Shown here piece after piece: positions 1 through 8,673 of a DNA stretch of 64,000 bases. The position numbers and the translations under genes were made by a program. How positions within the stretch are numbered: position 1 is the stretch's first letter; each line of letters opens with the position of its first letter. The DNA is taken from assembly GCF_013348805.1 (NCBI RefSeq), contig NZ_CP054690.1, positions 5,518,001-5,582,000 on the forward strand. Direction: 5' to 3'. The stretch is from Rhodococcus sp. W8901. GTDB lineage: Bacteria; Actinomycetota; Actinomycetes; Mycobacteriales; Mycobacteriaceae. The notes beneath the pieces were generated by a model. That model was not told the origin of the DNA and did not search any database. It saw nothing but the letters and a program-made list of their open reading frames with translations.

Positions 1-912
1 GTTGACGCCCGCGGTCTCGGTGAACACCAGGGTGTTCGGGAGGTTCTGTTCCAGCCACGACCCGAACGTGGGGCTGCCGGTGAAGTCGACGATCCGCACC
101 TCGGGGCTGGTCGCCAGCTTCACCGCGACGGGGGCGTCCGCGGTGTCGACGACGAGCTGGACGGCGTCGGCCGGCAGCTGCGCCTCGGCCAGCACCTCGC
201 GCATCACACCCACCGCGAGCGCGGTCGCGAGCACCGAGCGGGGGTGCGGTTTGACGAGGACCGGATTTCCCGTCGCGAGGTTGGCGAGGATGGCCGGGTA
301 GGCGTTCCAGGCCGGGAACGAGGCGCAGGCGACGACGAGTGCGGTGCCGAGCGGCCGGGCGCGGAATCGCTTCTGCAGGGTCACGTCCGACTTGCCGAAT
401 CTCTGCTGCCACGTCACGTGTTCGGGGACCCGGGTCATGGCCGACCAGGCCATCGCCACTGCCTCCAGGCCACGGTCGAGTGCGTTGGTTCCGCTACCAC
501 TGCAGGCCATGTTGAGGCTCTGTCCGGTGGTGTGCGAGGTGACGGCCGCAAACTCCTGGCCGCGGCGGTGAATCCGGTGCAGAGCCTCGAGGCACACGCC
601 GACCCGCAGCTCGACACCTGCGTCGCGGAGGGCGGCGGCGGTGGCGGCCGCGCCCTCGAGCGCTTCGTCCACGGACGGCGCGCTGTAGGTGACGTTGAGC
701 GCCTTCCCGGTGTACGGCGATACCTCGTCGGCGGTGATCACCGAGTCGGTGGGAGACGAAAGCTTCAGGGTGGCACCGTCATAGGCGCCGACGAGGACGT
801 CGGACTGCGCGGCGTCGGGCGGGGCGATGGGCGCATATCCGGTCCACGCGGCGCGGGTGCGGTTGGCCTCCGCCGCGGCCTGCAGCAGTTCGAGGTGGGA
901 TTCGAAGAACAT
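1..912 (-). CDS. paaN: PaaN-type aldehyde dehydrogenase (C-terminus outside window)
   Basis: The reading frame starts at ATG 912 (AGGAACG lies about 10 nt upstream) and is open to the window edge, 304 codons. It reads as the PaaN branch of the aldehyde dehydrogenase superfamily, an enzyme linked to phenylacetate or related aromatic-acid degradation. Visible landmarks are the RFRARPLGTALVVACASFPAWNAY-type cofactor region (about residues 185-210), NPVLVKPHP, the DFTGSPTFG turn and the general-base Glu in VFTETAGVN at the very edge. The catalytic Cys must lie beyond position 1. It is downstream of an HxlR regulator gene and preceded by the operator-like motif at 1004-1027. The exact substrate cannot be read from the sequence. 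Confidence 0.85.
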   Translation of the reverse strand, partial: MFFESHLELLQAAAEANRTRAAWTGYAPIAPPDAAQSDVLVGAYDGATLKLSSPTDSVITADEVSPYTGKALNVTYSAPSVDEALEGAAATAAALRDAGVELRVGVCLEALHRIHRRGQEFAAVTSHTTGQSLNMACSGSGTNALDRGLEAVAMAWSAMTRVPEHVTWQQRFGKSDVTLQKRFRARPLGTALVVACASFPAWNAYPAILANLATGNPVLVKPHPRSVLATALAVGVMREVLAEAQLPADAVQLVVDTADAPVAVKLATSPEVRIVDFTGSPTFGSWLEQNLPNTLVFTETAGVN

Positions 913-1003
913 GGGCGCTCGTTCCTGTGTCAACAGAGTTGTGGCGATCAGTCAGTCATCGGGGTGGGGCCCCTCCGCCGAGGGCAGCCGCCCCACCTTG
1001 ACC

Positions 1004-1027
1004 GAAGTAACTACTGTTATTGAAGTG
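1004..1027. promoter_or_regulatory. Operator-like motif upstream of paaN
   Basis: GAAGT occurs twice, 18 nt apart (1004 and 1022), around the core CTACTGTTATTGAAGT. The 16-mer TACTGTTATTGAAGTG (1012-1027) recurs exactly at 60925-60940, and a one-mismatch version lies in the thiolase/ligase divergent promoter (complement of 3343-3358). It sits about 100 nt upstream of the paaN start. That it is bound by the neighbouring HxlR regulator is an inference. Confidence 0.6.
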
Positions 1028-1095
1028 AACCAGCACACAGCATGGGTTGTCAACGGTCGACCACGTCGAACCGCTCGATGGAGAGGGCGCTGCGT

Positions 1096-2037
1096 CTAGC
1101 GCGGGAGCTGAGTGCCGAACGGAAAGGGTTCGAAGCGCACGGACGTGCGCTCCAGCCTGGCCTCGCACCCGCGGCAGCGCAGTGCCGGGAGCAGCCAGGA
1201 GCCACAGTCGCGGTGGCGGAGCTTCGGGCCGAGTGGGAGCTCGTCGGGATGCGCGACCTGTGTCCACGACAGCAGGAACGCAAAGATCGGGAACAGCCCT
1301 CGGCCGCGCGGGGTCAACACGTAGTCGCGACCGGTGCCGTGTTCGCTCCGGGTGAGTATCTGCACCTCGGACAACCGCACCAGTCGCTCGGTGAGCGTCG
1401 TCGGCGAGATCTTCAGGATCGACTGGAACTCGCCGAATCGGCGAACCCCCGACAGTGCCAAGCCCGTGACAAGGGCGCTCCAGCGGTCACCGATCGCCTC
1501 CATGACCTCGGTGAACTGCAGGTCGGCCCGGCTCACCGACGGGGCATTGCGGGTCGATCGCCGGCGCCCGCTCCGGGCCACGAGCACCAGCGATTCGGGG
1601 TCCAGTTCGAGTTGCGCGTCCCGCGTGCCCACGGCGCCGTCGCAGTGCCGGCACATCAACGCCGGTGGCCCCCGGTGGCCGCAGTCGATGTGCACCAACT
1701 CGGGTTGCAGCAGCCCCTCCGGGGACCACTCGCGCTGCCAGGCCCAGACGCTGGCCAGGATCTCCCACGTCGCCATGCCGAGTTCGGTCAGGAGGTAGTC
1801 GTGGCGGTCGCCGCCGTCCTGTTGCGGCCGGCGCTCCATCAGCCCGGCCTCTACCAGCGCGTTCAGTCGGGCCGTCAGCATGGCCGGTGGAGCGCCGGTA
1901 CGGTCGATCCACTGGCTGAAGCGCCGCACATGATCGACGAAGGCCTCGCGCAGGATGGCGAGAGTCAGCCGGTCACCGAGCAGGTCGATCGTCTGGGCAA
2001 CCGGGCTCTGAGGCGCGGCGGCCCCGGATTCGGCCAC
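1096..2037 (-). CDS. Tandem winged-helix HxlR-family transcriptional regulator
   Basis: Encodes about 313 residues. Two HxlR-type winged-helix domains occur in tandem: the first around IDLLGDRLTLAILREAF with ARLNALVEAGLMERR, the second around MEAIGDRWSALVTGLALSGVRRFGEFQ with TERLVRLSEVQIL. A short Cys-containing HRDCG/CRGC segment follows each domain and may bind metal. GTG 2037 is chosen because GGAGG lies 8 nt upstream and because longer frames run back into the thiolase gene. It lies between thiolase and paaN on the same strand, so it probably controls this catabolic cluster through the repeated TGTTATTGAAGT motif (inference). Confidence 0.8.
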   Translation of the reverse strand: MAESGAAAPQSPVAQTIDLLGDRLTLAILREAFVDHVRRFSQWIDRTGAPPAMLTARLNALVEAGLMERRPQQDGGDRHDYLLTELGMATWEILASVWAWQREWSPEGLLQPELVHIDCGHRGPPALMCRHCDGAVGTRDAQLELDPESLVLVARSGRRRSTRNAPSVSRADLQFTEVMEAIGDRWSALVTGLALSGVRRFGEFQSILKISPTTLTERLVRLSEVQILTRSEHGTGRDYVLTPRGRGLFPIFAFLLSWTQVAHPDELPLGPKLRHRDCGSWLLPALRCRGCEARLERTSVRFEPFPFGTQLPR

Positions 2038-2090
2038 GTCACCCACCTCCAGGCACTGCCCGCGACGATCGCATCCTGTCGGATCGTCTG

Positions 2091-3284
2091 TCAGGCCTCC
2101 AACACAATAGCGATGCCCTGGCCCACTCCGATGCACGCAGCCGCGACCCCGATTCCCCCGCCGAGCCGGCGCAGATGACGCAGGCAATCGACCACCATTC
2201 GGGCCGCCGATGCACCGAGCGGATGACCGAGAGCGATGGCGCCGCCGAACGGGTTGACCCGATCTACCGGGATGCCGGGCAGTTCACGAAGGCAGGACAG
2301 GACCATCGCGGCGAACGCCTCGTTGAGCTCGAGCACTCGAACGTCGGCAAGCCCGAGACCCGCACGGTCCAGGGCCTTCCCGATGGCGGCCACGGGCGCC
2401 AGCGCGAACTTGTCGGGCTCGGTGCCGACGACCGCCGAGGCCAGCACCCGGCCGAGCGGTTCGACACCGAGGTCGTCGGCAGCGGCTCCGGTGCCCACCA
2501 GGGCCGCGACCGCTCCGTCACTGATCGGCGACGAATTCCCGGCGGTGACGCTGCCGCCGCTGGAGAAGGCGGGCCGCAGCGCGGACAGGGTCGCGAGGTC
2601 GGTCTCGCGGATCGATTCGTCGCGGTCGAGGTTCGGGTGCGGCGCGACGAAGCCGTCGTGCACACCGTCCGCCCACGCCCGGCCCGCCAGCTCATGGGAC
2701 CGCAGCGCCCATTCGTCCTGCTCGAGCCGGCCGACGCCCACCTGCTGCGCCACCAGCTCCGCCGATCTGCCGAGCGTCTCGACCCAGGCCGCGGGGAATC
2801 GGGGGTTCGGCATGCGCCACCCGACGGTGGTGGGGATCAGCTCCATCGACCGAGGAAACGCGGTGTCCACCGGCGGAAGCACGTACGGAGCGCGGCTCAT
2901 GCTCTCCGAGCCGCCGGCGATCGCGATCTCGGCGTCGCCCACTTCGACACGCCTGACCGCGGACAACACCGCCTCGGCGCCGGAACCACACAGTCGGTTG
3001 ACCGACACCCCGGGAATCGTGTGGGGAAGCCCCGCGAGCAGCAACGCCATCCGGGCCACGTTCCGATTGTCCTCGCCCGCGCCGTTGGCATTTCCCCAGA
3101 CGACGTCGTCGATGCGGCCGGGATCGAGCGTGGGGTGCCTGCGGACCAGGTCCGCGATCGGAAGCGCGGCCAGGTCGTCGGCCCGGACGTGCGAGAGCGC
3201 CCCCCTGACCGCGCCGAACGGGGTCCGGACTGCATCGATCACCCACGGTGCGCGTCGGTCGGATGGGGACAGGCGTCGGGTCAT
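2091..3284 (-). CDS. Acetyl-CoA C-acyltransferase (thiolase)
   Basis: Thiolase of 397 residues, close to the usual family length. The nucleophile Cys is in NRLCGSGAEA (Cys99). The catalytic His is in ALGHPLGASAAR (about 354), and the second Cys is in AAACIGVGQG (about 384), where the family usually has CIGGG. It would cleave a 3-oxoacyl-CoA, as in the last step of the phenylacetate or beta-ketoadipate pathways; the chain length it prefers is not visible. It is divergent from the acyl-CoA ligase and shares its promoter region, and is followed 53 nt later by the HxlR gene. Confidence 0.85.
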   Translation of the reverse strand: MTRRLSPSDRRAPWVIDAVRTPFGAVRGALSHVRADDLAALPIADLVRRHPTLDPGRIDDVVWGNANGAGEDNRNVARMALLLAGLPHTIPGVSVNRLCGSGAEAVLSAVRRVEVGDAEIAIAGGSESMSRAPYVLPPVDTAFPRSMELIPTTVGWRMPNPRFPAAWVETLGRSAELVAQQVGVGRLEQDEWALRSHELAGRAWADGVHDGFVAPHPNLDRDESIRETDLATLSALRPAFSSGGSVTAGNSSPISDGAVAALVGTGAAADDLGVEPLGRVLASAVVGTEPDKFALAPVAAIGKALDRAGLGLADVRVLELNEAFAAMVLSCLRELPGIPVDRVNPFGGAIALGHPLGASAARMVVDCLRHLRRLGGGIGVAAACIGVGQGIAIVLEA

Positions 3285-3342
3285 GCGGGACTCCTCCTCT
3301 GCGGGCTGGGCGGCCCTTGCGAAAACCCGCCCGGTCGTTGTC

Positions 3343-3360
3343 TACTTCAATAACTGTAGC
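3343..3360. promoter_or_regulatory. Operator-like motif in divergent thiolase/ligase promoter
   Basis: TACTTCAATAACTGTAGC lies in the 92-nt gap between the two divergent starts. Its complement GCTACAGTTATTGAAGTA matches the motif upstream of paaN (CTACTGTTATTGAAGT) at 15 of 16 core positions. It is well placed to control both genes. Confidence 0.6.
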
Positions 3361-3376
3361 GAATGGAGGGAGTCCC

Positions 3377-4939
3377 ATGTCCATAGCCGAGGTGGTTCGA
3401 ACCGCGGCCGATCGGTACGGGCCCGCGATCGCGATCCAGGACAACTGCGAGTCTCGAACGTTCACCGAACTGTCGGACCGGGCACACGCGCTGGCCGGGG
3501 GCCTGCACGGTCTCGGCATCGCGGCGGGGAGCCGGGTCGTGGTCCTACTCGGCAACTCCGCCGCCGCGGTCGAGGTCGATCTCGCGCTGGCGATCGGCGG
3601 GTTCGTCCGGGTCTCGCTCAATCCACGTGTGGGCCGGACGGATTGGGAACGCGTCGTCCACGACTGCGCACCGGACGCACTGATCGTCGACCCGCGGATA
3701 GACGGCGCGGCCGAGTTCGCCGCCCGGACGACCACGCCGACCGTGATCTCCGTCGGCGGGACGTCGTCGACCGGGCCTTCGGTCGACGAGTTGGCGACCG
3801 GTGTCGCGGGCCGCACCCCGTTACCCACACCCGAACCGAGTTCGCTGTGCGCGCTGCACTATTCGTCCGGGACCACCGGGATCCCCAAGGGCGCCCAGCG
3901 GACCCACGCGAACCGGCTGGCCTCGCTGGACGCGATGCGCGACCACGTGCTCGCCGGCACCCTCGACGGAGCCGAGCCGGCGGTGTTCCTGCACGCGGGC
4001 CCCGTCATTCACACCAGCGGCTTGTTCGTGCTGCCGTTCCTCGAGGCCGGCGGGCGGCAGGTGCTGCTCGATCACGTCGGCCCGGCAGGTCTGATCGACG
4101 CCGTCGAGGCCCACTCCGCGACGCACACCGCGCTGGTGCCCACAGTCATCGCCCGACTGCTGGACTTCGACGACGATCGGCTGTCGGTGATGCGACGACG
4201 CATGCGCATGCTCGCGTATGCGGGCGCACCGATGCCGGTCGAGCACGTCCGGCAGGCGTACCACCGCATCACGCCCAATCTCGTGCAGTACTACGGAATG
4301 GTCGAGGCGATCCCACCCCTGACGGTGCTGACCGCAGCGGACCACCGCCGTGGCGTGCTCGAGAACGCCGACCTGCTCGGCTCGGTGGGGCGGACCTGCC
4401 CGGGGGTGGACATCGCGTTCCGCGCCCTCGACGACACCGTCCCCGATGGCGAGGTCGGCGAGCTCGTCGTCGCCGGCCCCGCCGTGAGCCCCGGCTATCA
4501 CAATGCCGGCACGCGAACGGATTTGGGCAAGAGCCACGTCGACGGCCACCTGCACTCGGGCGACCTCGGCTACCGCGACCCGGACGGCTACATCCACCTG
4601 ACCGGCCGCAGCAAGGACATGATCATCACCGGCGGATACAACGTCTATCCCCGCGAGGTGGAGGAGGCGATCTCCGCGATCCCCGGCGTCGACGACGTCG
4701 TCGTCGTCGGGCTGCCGGACGAGGTGTGGGGGCAACGCATCGTCGCCGCGTACACCTCGGGGGCCGCGGAGAGCATCGACGGCGGTGTCGTGCTGGCGGA
4801 GAGTCGCAACCGTCTGCCCGACTACAAACGCCCCAAGGCCGCGCACCGCGTCGACCGTCTCCCGTTGACCGCACTGGGCAAGGTCGATCGGGCGGCGGCC
4901 ACCGAGTTGCTCGACGCGCTCGTCCGAGACGCATCGTGA
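3377..4939 (+). CDS. Class I adenylate-forming acyl-CoA ligase
   Basis: Encodes 520 residues. ATG 3377 is preceded by TGGAGGGA. The P-loop-like AMP-binding motif is HYSSGTTGIPKGAQRTH (about residue 160). Further on are YYGMVE (the family's YG.TE motif), the hinge region HSGDLGYRDPDGYIHLTGRSKDMI and the C-terminal lysine region LTALGKVDR. It should activate a carboxylic acid to its CoA thioester with ATP. Its partner genes (thiolase, PaaN-like dehydrogenase) suggest a medium-chain or aromatic acid, but the substrate is unproven. Confidence 0.87.
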   Translation: MSIAEVVRTAADRYGPAIAIQDNCESRTFTELSDRAHALAGGLHGLGIAAGSRVVVLLGNSAAAVEVDLALAIGGFVRVSLNPRVGRTDWERVVHDCAPDALIVDPRIDGAAEFAARTTTPTVISVGGTSSTGPSVDELATGVAGRTPLPTPEPSSLCALHYSSGTTGIPKGAQRTHANRLASLDAMRDHVLAGTLDGAEPAVFLHAGPVIHTSGLFVLPFLEAGGRQVLLDHVGPAGLIDAVEAHSATHTALVPTVIARLLDFDDDRLSVMRRRMRMLAYAGAPMPVEHVRQAYHRITPNLVQYYGMVEAIPPLTVLTAADHRRGVLENADLLGSVGRTCPGVDIAFRALDDTVPDGEVGELVVAGPAVSPGYHNAGTRTDLGKSHVDGHLHSGDLGYRDPDGYIHLTGRSKDMIITGGYNVYPREVEEAISAIPGVDDVVVVGLPDEVWGQRIVAAYTSGAAESIDGGVVLAESRNRLPDYKRPKAAHRVDRLPLTALGKVDRAAATELLDALVRDAS

Positions 4940-4982
4940 ACGCACAACACACTTTCACCGACATACTCCGACAGAGGACACC

Positions 4983-5948
4983 ATGACCGACTCGTTCCTG
5001 ACCACCCTGCGCCTGCCCGTCGTCGCGGCACCGATGTTCCTGGTGTCCGGCCCGGAACTCGTCACCGCCGCCTGCACCGCCGGCATCGTCGGCTCCTTCC
5101 CGACCCAGAACTGCCGTACCGCGGCGGATCTCGACACCTGGATGGGATCGATCACCGATCAGCTCCGCGCGGCGGAGGCCACCACAGCCCCGGTCGCCCC
5201 GTGGGCGGCAAACGTGATCACGCACAGCAGCAATGCCCGCCTCGCGGACGATCTGCGCCTCATCGCCGAGTACAAGCCGCAGATCGTCATCACCGCACTC
5301 GGGTCCCCGAAGCCCGTGATGGACATCGTCAAGGGCTACGGCGGCACGGTGATCGCCGACGTCGTGAACCTGCGCCTCGCGCACAAGGCCGCCGACGCGG
5401 GCGTGGACGGCATGGCCTGCGTGTCGGCCGGCGCAGGCGGACACACGGGCCACCTGTCGCCCTTCGCGTTCACGTCGGCCGTGCGCGAGTTCTTCGACGG
5501 GATGATCATCATCGGCGGCGGCATCAGCGACGGGCACGGTGTCGCGGGTGCGATCACCGCCGGCGCCGACCTGGTCTACATGGGCACCCGGTTCCTGGCG
5601 GCCGCGGAGAGCATGGCCGTGGACGGGTACAAGCAGATGGTCGTCGACGCCGGGCCCGACGACCTCGTGGTCAGTTCCGCGATCACCGGCACCCCGGCGT
5701 CCTGGCTCAAGCCCAGCCTCGTCGCCTGCGGACTCGACCCCGACAACCTGACACGCCCGTCCGGAGAAAAGAACTACACCGCGGGCGCGGAATCGATGAA
5801 GCGCTGGAAGGACGTCTGGGCCGCCGGCCAAGGGCTCCAGCCCATCCGCGCGATCGAACCGGTGAGCGCGATCGTCGAGACGATCGAAAGGGAGTACGTC
5901 GCGGCGCTGCAGCGGGCGAGTCAGGTGATCACGACCGCCGTGCGTTGA
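4983..5948 (+). CDS. Nitronate monooxygenase / 2-nitropropane dioxygenase family FMN enzyme
   Basis: Encodes 321 residues in a TIM-barrel flavin family. Landmarks are LPVVAAPMFLVSGPELVTAA at the N-terminus, PTQNCRT, then CVSAGAGGHTGHLSPFAF (phosphate-binding loop region) and IIIGGGISDGHGVAGAITAGADLVYMGTRF. It starts 43 nt after the acyl-CoA ligase on the same strand and is probably co-transcribed. Members oxidise nitronates or act as FMN-dependent enoyl reductases; the context favours a role in acid catabolism, which is inference. Confidence 0.85.
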   Translation: MTDSFLTTLRLPVVAAPMFLVSGPELVTAACTAGIVGSFPTQNCRTAADLDTWMGSITDQLRAAEATTAPVAPWAANVITHSSNARLADDLRLIAEYKPQIVITALGSPKPVMDIVKGYGGTVIADVVNLRLAHKAADAGVDGMACVSAGAGGHTGHLSPFAFTSAVREFFDGMIIIGGGISDGHGVAGAITAGADLVYMGTRFLAAAESMAVDGYKQMVVDAGPDDLVVSSAITGTPASWLKPSLVACGLDPDNLTRPSGEKNYTAGAESMKRWKDVWAAGQGLQPIRAIEPVSAIVETIEREYVAALQRASQVITTAVR

Positions 5949-6164
5949 GTTCCTCACGGCGCTCGAGCGAATGAACGGCAGGCACGTCTCACTCACGAAT
6001 TTGCCGGGGCCCGGAACCCGCTCAACTCGGAAGAACCGCTGAAGGCGTTGGAAAGAACCAATCTTTGCATTCTTCTGTGGGCTGCACGGTGCTGCGATAG
6101 CGTCCGCGAATCGGGAGTCGATGCCGACCGTCGGTATCGAACGCGACTACACGGGAGCATGCCA

Positions 6165-6416
6165 ATGAATCGCCGTTTTGCTGCGAGTCTGATGTTCGTC
6201 ACCGCGGGAATCTTGATGGTGCCCGCGGCCGGCGCCGCCTCGGCGGCTACGCAGGGGGTCGGGTCCGTGTACTGCGCCTCCGGTGAAGTCAAGTCCGAAG
6301 ATGGTTTGTCCTGCGCCACGACGGACATCAATGGGGAAATGGGCACCGGCTCCAGCGTATTCGGCATTGACCTCACCGACCTCGTGTCGCTGATCGGGTC
6401 GATCGCGAGCAGCTGA
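6165..6416 (+). CDS. Small secreted protein, 83 aa
   Basis: ATG 6165 is chosen over ATG 6159 because GGAG at 6153 is correctly spaced for it. A signal peptide is clear: MNRRFAASLMFV, a hydrophobic core, then AGAASA before the mature part starting near ATQGVGS. The mature chain of about 56 residues has two Cys (VYCAS, LSCAT) that could form a disulfide. I do not recognise the family. Convergent with the DUF2004 gene downstream. Confidence 0.65.
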   Translation: MNRRFAASLMFVTAGILMVPAAGAASAATQGVGSVYCASGEVKSEDGLSCATTDINGEMGTGSSVFGIDLTDLVSLIGSIASS

Positions 6417-6547
6417 GCGCGGCAGGCGGTGCGATTCGCATCGCGGCACGTCCCGGCGCGGGTCCGCAAGGATCTGTGCCCGCGCCGGGACATGCCGGAT
6501 CGAGGCAGACATCGCGAAGCCAGTGGGACGGGTCCCGTTGCCCGGGG

Positions 6548-6567
6548 TCAACTTTCGTGGTGAACGG
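6548..6567 (+). repeat. 20-bp direct repeat, copy 1
   Basis: TCAACTTTCGTGGTGAACGG covers the stop and last codons of the DUF2004 gene. The identical 20-mer is at 12411-12430 at the 3' end of the hydrolase gene, in the same orientation, so the two copies bracket about 5.8 kb. Confidence 0.8.
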
Positions 6568-7144
6568 TAACGGTGTCGTTCCGATCCCAAACGGCGACAA
6601 GCAGTTGGTCGGTGGGCTTGTCAGCGCCGATTGCGAAGTCGAGTGCGAGGACACGTTCCGTCGCCGCCGGGCTGATCGCGATGCCGACGAGGACCAGATG
6701 GTCGAGGAAGACGCCGTCAGTGACAACCTCACCGGTGTCCACGTCGAACAGGTCGCACACCATCTCTTCGGGAATCTCCTCGAGATGAAAATCGCGAAAC
6801 AATGAACTCGTCGACCGGGGATCGGTCAGCTCAGCGGCGAAAGCGACGAAGGCCGCAGCGACCAAAGTCTGCACATCGCTGAGAGCCGCTTCTGCCTTGT
6901 CGAGTTCGCTCTGGTTCAGCGTCTCATCACCCTGAATCCAATACCATGCACCCGCACCGAATCCGTCTATGCCGGCAGGAAGCACGGCGCCGACCAACGC
7001 GTCGTCACCGAAATCGAGGTGGCCCGCGAACCGGCTCGTCAATTGACCCATGATCCGATCGTGCCATCCATCCGGGACGGGAAGTCGCGCCGCCCAGTTG
7101 ATCTGGCGCCCGGACGGATCGAAGGCCCGACGGTCAGGACCCAA
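6548..7144 (-). CDS. DUF2004-type protein, possible immunity protein
   Basis: Encodes 198 residues, cytosolic and acidic, without signal peptide. The C-terminal half matches the DUF2004 pattern (HLEEIPEEMVCDLFDVDTGEV, LDFAIGADKPTDQLLVAVWD, ending HHES). Families of this kind often sit beside polymorphic toxins as immunity proteins; here no toxin is next to it. Its last codons lie in a 20-bp repeat found again at the end of the alpha/beta hydrolase gene at 12.4 kb. Confidence 0.6.
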   Translation of the reverse strand: MGPDRRAFDPSGRQINWAARLPVPDGWHDRIMGQLTSRFAGHLDFGDDALVGAVLPAGIDGFGAGAWYWIQGDETLNQSELDKAEAALSDVQTLVAAAFVAFAAELTDPRSTSSLFRDFHLEEIPEEMVCDLFDVDTGEVVTDGVFLDHLVLVGIAISPAATERVLALDFAIGADKPTDQLLVAVWDRNDTVTVHHES

Positions 7145-7169
7145 CCAGTTCCCTTACACTGGTCCGGCA

Positions 7170-7628
7170 ATGAAGCTCAATGGGGGGACGACCGGTCGTC
7201 CGAGGGCCGCCACGACCGATCCGACCGAAGACACCGGCTCACTCGCGGCGGATCTGCTCGTCATCGCGCGGGCACAGCGCGAGATGTACAACGACCCGCT
7301 CGCCAAGGGGCTGCTTCCGCTGATCCTCGATTCCTGCTTTCGGGATCCGATCACCGCAGATGCCTTCTCGGAACAGTTCATCCACCGCCAGCGCGCGGCG
7401 ACCGTCAAGGTGCCGGAGAGAGCGATCGTGCGCGGCGAGATCCAACTTTGCGCGCCCATGCTGTTCCGTGCGGCACTTCCGGGCATGGCGCCGATCGACG
7501 AGGACTTCGAACGTGCGATCGTCGCATCGGTCCTCAGAGACCTGAGAGTCGCGAACGCGGAAGACGTGGTCGCTCAGGCCGTCCGGCAGCTGGACCCGAT
7601 GCAAGGAGGCCATCATGGCGAAGCGTAA
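7170..7628 (+). CDS. TetR C-terminal domain protein lacking its DNA-binding domain
   Basis: Encodes about 152 residues. From residue 25 on it reads as a TetR ligand-binding domain of the TetR_C_11 type (TGSLAADLLVIARAQREM, FIHRQRAATVKVPERAIVRGEI). The usual N-terminal helix-turn-helix of about 60 residues is absent; the start MKLNGGTTGRPRAA looks like the first residues of a TetR protein joined straight to the effector domain. Its end overlaps the ankyrin gene by 14 nt. It probably cannot bind DNA as a normal repressor. Start choice is uncertain because no strong Shine-Dalgarno is present. Confidence 0.55.
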   Translation: MKLNGGTTGRPRAATTDPTEDTGSLAADLLVIARAQREMYNDPLAKGLLPLILDSCFRDPITADAFSEQFIHRQRAATVKVPERAIVRGEIQLCAPMLFRAALPGMAPIDEDFERAIVASVLRDLRVANAEDVVAQAVRQLDPMQGGHHGEA

Positions 7629-8673
7629 GACCCTGCCGAAGGAGTTCGACGCGATGCTGGAGACCGCATCGCTCGACGATCTGAAGGCGGTGTTCGACAG
7701 GACGTTGGTCGATGCCCGCGGCGGATCCGGAAAGCAGACCGCCCTCGGATTCGTCGAGTGTCCGGACGAGCTGATCGTCTGGCTGGTCGAGCAGGGACTC
7801 GATGTCGATACCGCGGACCTCTATGAGGACACCCCACTCTGGACGAGAGCATCGAGGGGCCGCGCGGAGCAGATCCCGCTCCTGCTGTCGCTCGGGGCGG
7901 ACATTCAACGACCGAACCGGTACGGCGAGTCGCCCCTGCACGCAGCCACGGGAGGCCAACGCCCCGACGCGACGAGGGTGCTGCTCGAACACGGCGCCGA
8001 TGCTCGAATCCTGAACGGCAGGGGCGAGACACCGATGCTCTCCGGCCTCCGACGCACGCAGAACTTCTTCATCCCGGGTATGGCCCGCGTCGCGAAGCTA
8101 CTCCTCGACGCCGGGGATCCCGTGACCGACGAGATGCGGGCCGCGGTGACCCGGATCGGCACGGAGTTCGAGTTCCACCGGGACAACTTCAACCCCGACT
8201 TCCTCGACGAGACCGATGCCGGCCTCGCGGAGCTCTACCGGTTGTTCGGCGTCACGCCCGTTGCCGGCCGTCGGCGACACGACGGCGTCTCGCCGATCGC
8301 GGTTCCCGCGGGCGCGTGGCAGGACCAGCATCAGGCGCTCTGGGAGTTGCTGGTGCCGTCGAACGGCCCTGCGGCGACCGTGCAGGGCGAGGTGGTCCGC
8401 CTCACCGGACGGATCGCGAGGGAGATCCTCGACGACGGAAGCCCGAACTGGGGACGCGACTTCAGGAACATGCTCGCCGCGCTGCCCGAGCACTATGCGA
8501 GCGGCACCCCGCTCCCGGCCGGCGAACTGCAGGAGGCCCAAAGCCTCTCGCGGGCCTTGAAATCCGGCGACGGGGACGACGCACAGGTGTATCGCCTGAG
8601 CGAACTCGCGGTCGCGTGGGTCAGTTTGAATCCGAAATCGGTACCGCTGGGGAAGGTGAACTATGGGCGTTGA
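7615..8673 (+). CDS. Ankyrin-repeat protein
   Basis: Encodes 352 residues, starting at ATG 7615 with AAGGAGG about 5 nt upstream. Ankyrin units are seen around residues 60-150 (DLYEDTPLWTRASRGRAEQIPLLLSLGADI, YGESPLHAATGG..DATRVLLEHGADA, GRGETPMLSGL). The C-terminal 170 residues are unassigned. Ankyrin proteins are common among immunity or protein-binding genes of toxin loci. Overlaps neighbours on both sides, so it is translationally coupled in the 7.2-12.4 kb operon. Confidence 0.75.
   Translation: MAKRKTLPKEFDAMLETASLDDLKAVFDRTLVDARGGSGKQTALGFVECPDELIVWLVEQGLDVDTADLYEDTPLWTRASRGRAEQIPLLLSLGADIQRPNRYGESPLHAATGGQRPDATRVLLEHGADARILNGRGETPMLSGLRRTQNFFIPGMARVAKLLLDAGDPVTDEMRAAVTRIGTEFEFHRDNFNPDFLDETDAGLAELYRLFGVTPVAGRRRHDGVSPIAVPAGAWQDQHQALWELLVPSNGPAATVQGEVVRLTGRIAREILDDGSPNWGRDFRNMLAALPEHYASGTPLPAGELQEAQSLSRALKSGDGDDAQVYRLSELAVAWVSLNPKSVPLGKVNYGR

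Noticed and set aside
1042-2178. 378-codon plus-strand ORF
   Set aside because: Shadow of the HxlR regulator gene; the minus-strand frame has two clear winged-helix domains.
3821-4945. 374-codon minus-strand ORF
   Set aside because: Antisense to the acyl-CoA ligase; the plus strand holds the AMP-binding motifs.
2236-4986. 916-codon plus-strand ORF
   Set aside because: It is antisense to the thiolase and out of frame with the acyl-CoA ligase; composition is Arg/Ala/Ser-rich shadow sequence without any domain.
4626-5996. 456-codon minus-strand ORF
   Set aside because: Antisense to the ligase end and the nitronate monooxygenase gene; no domain, His/Asp/Arg-rich shadow composition.
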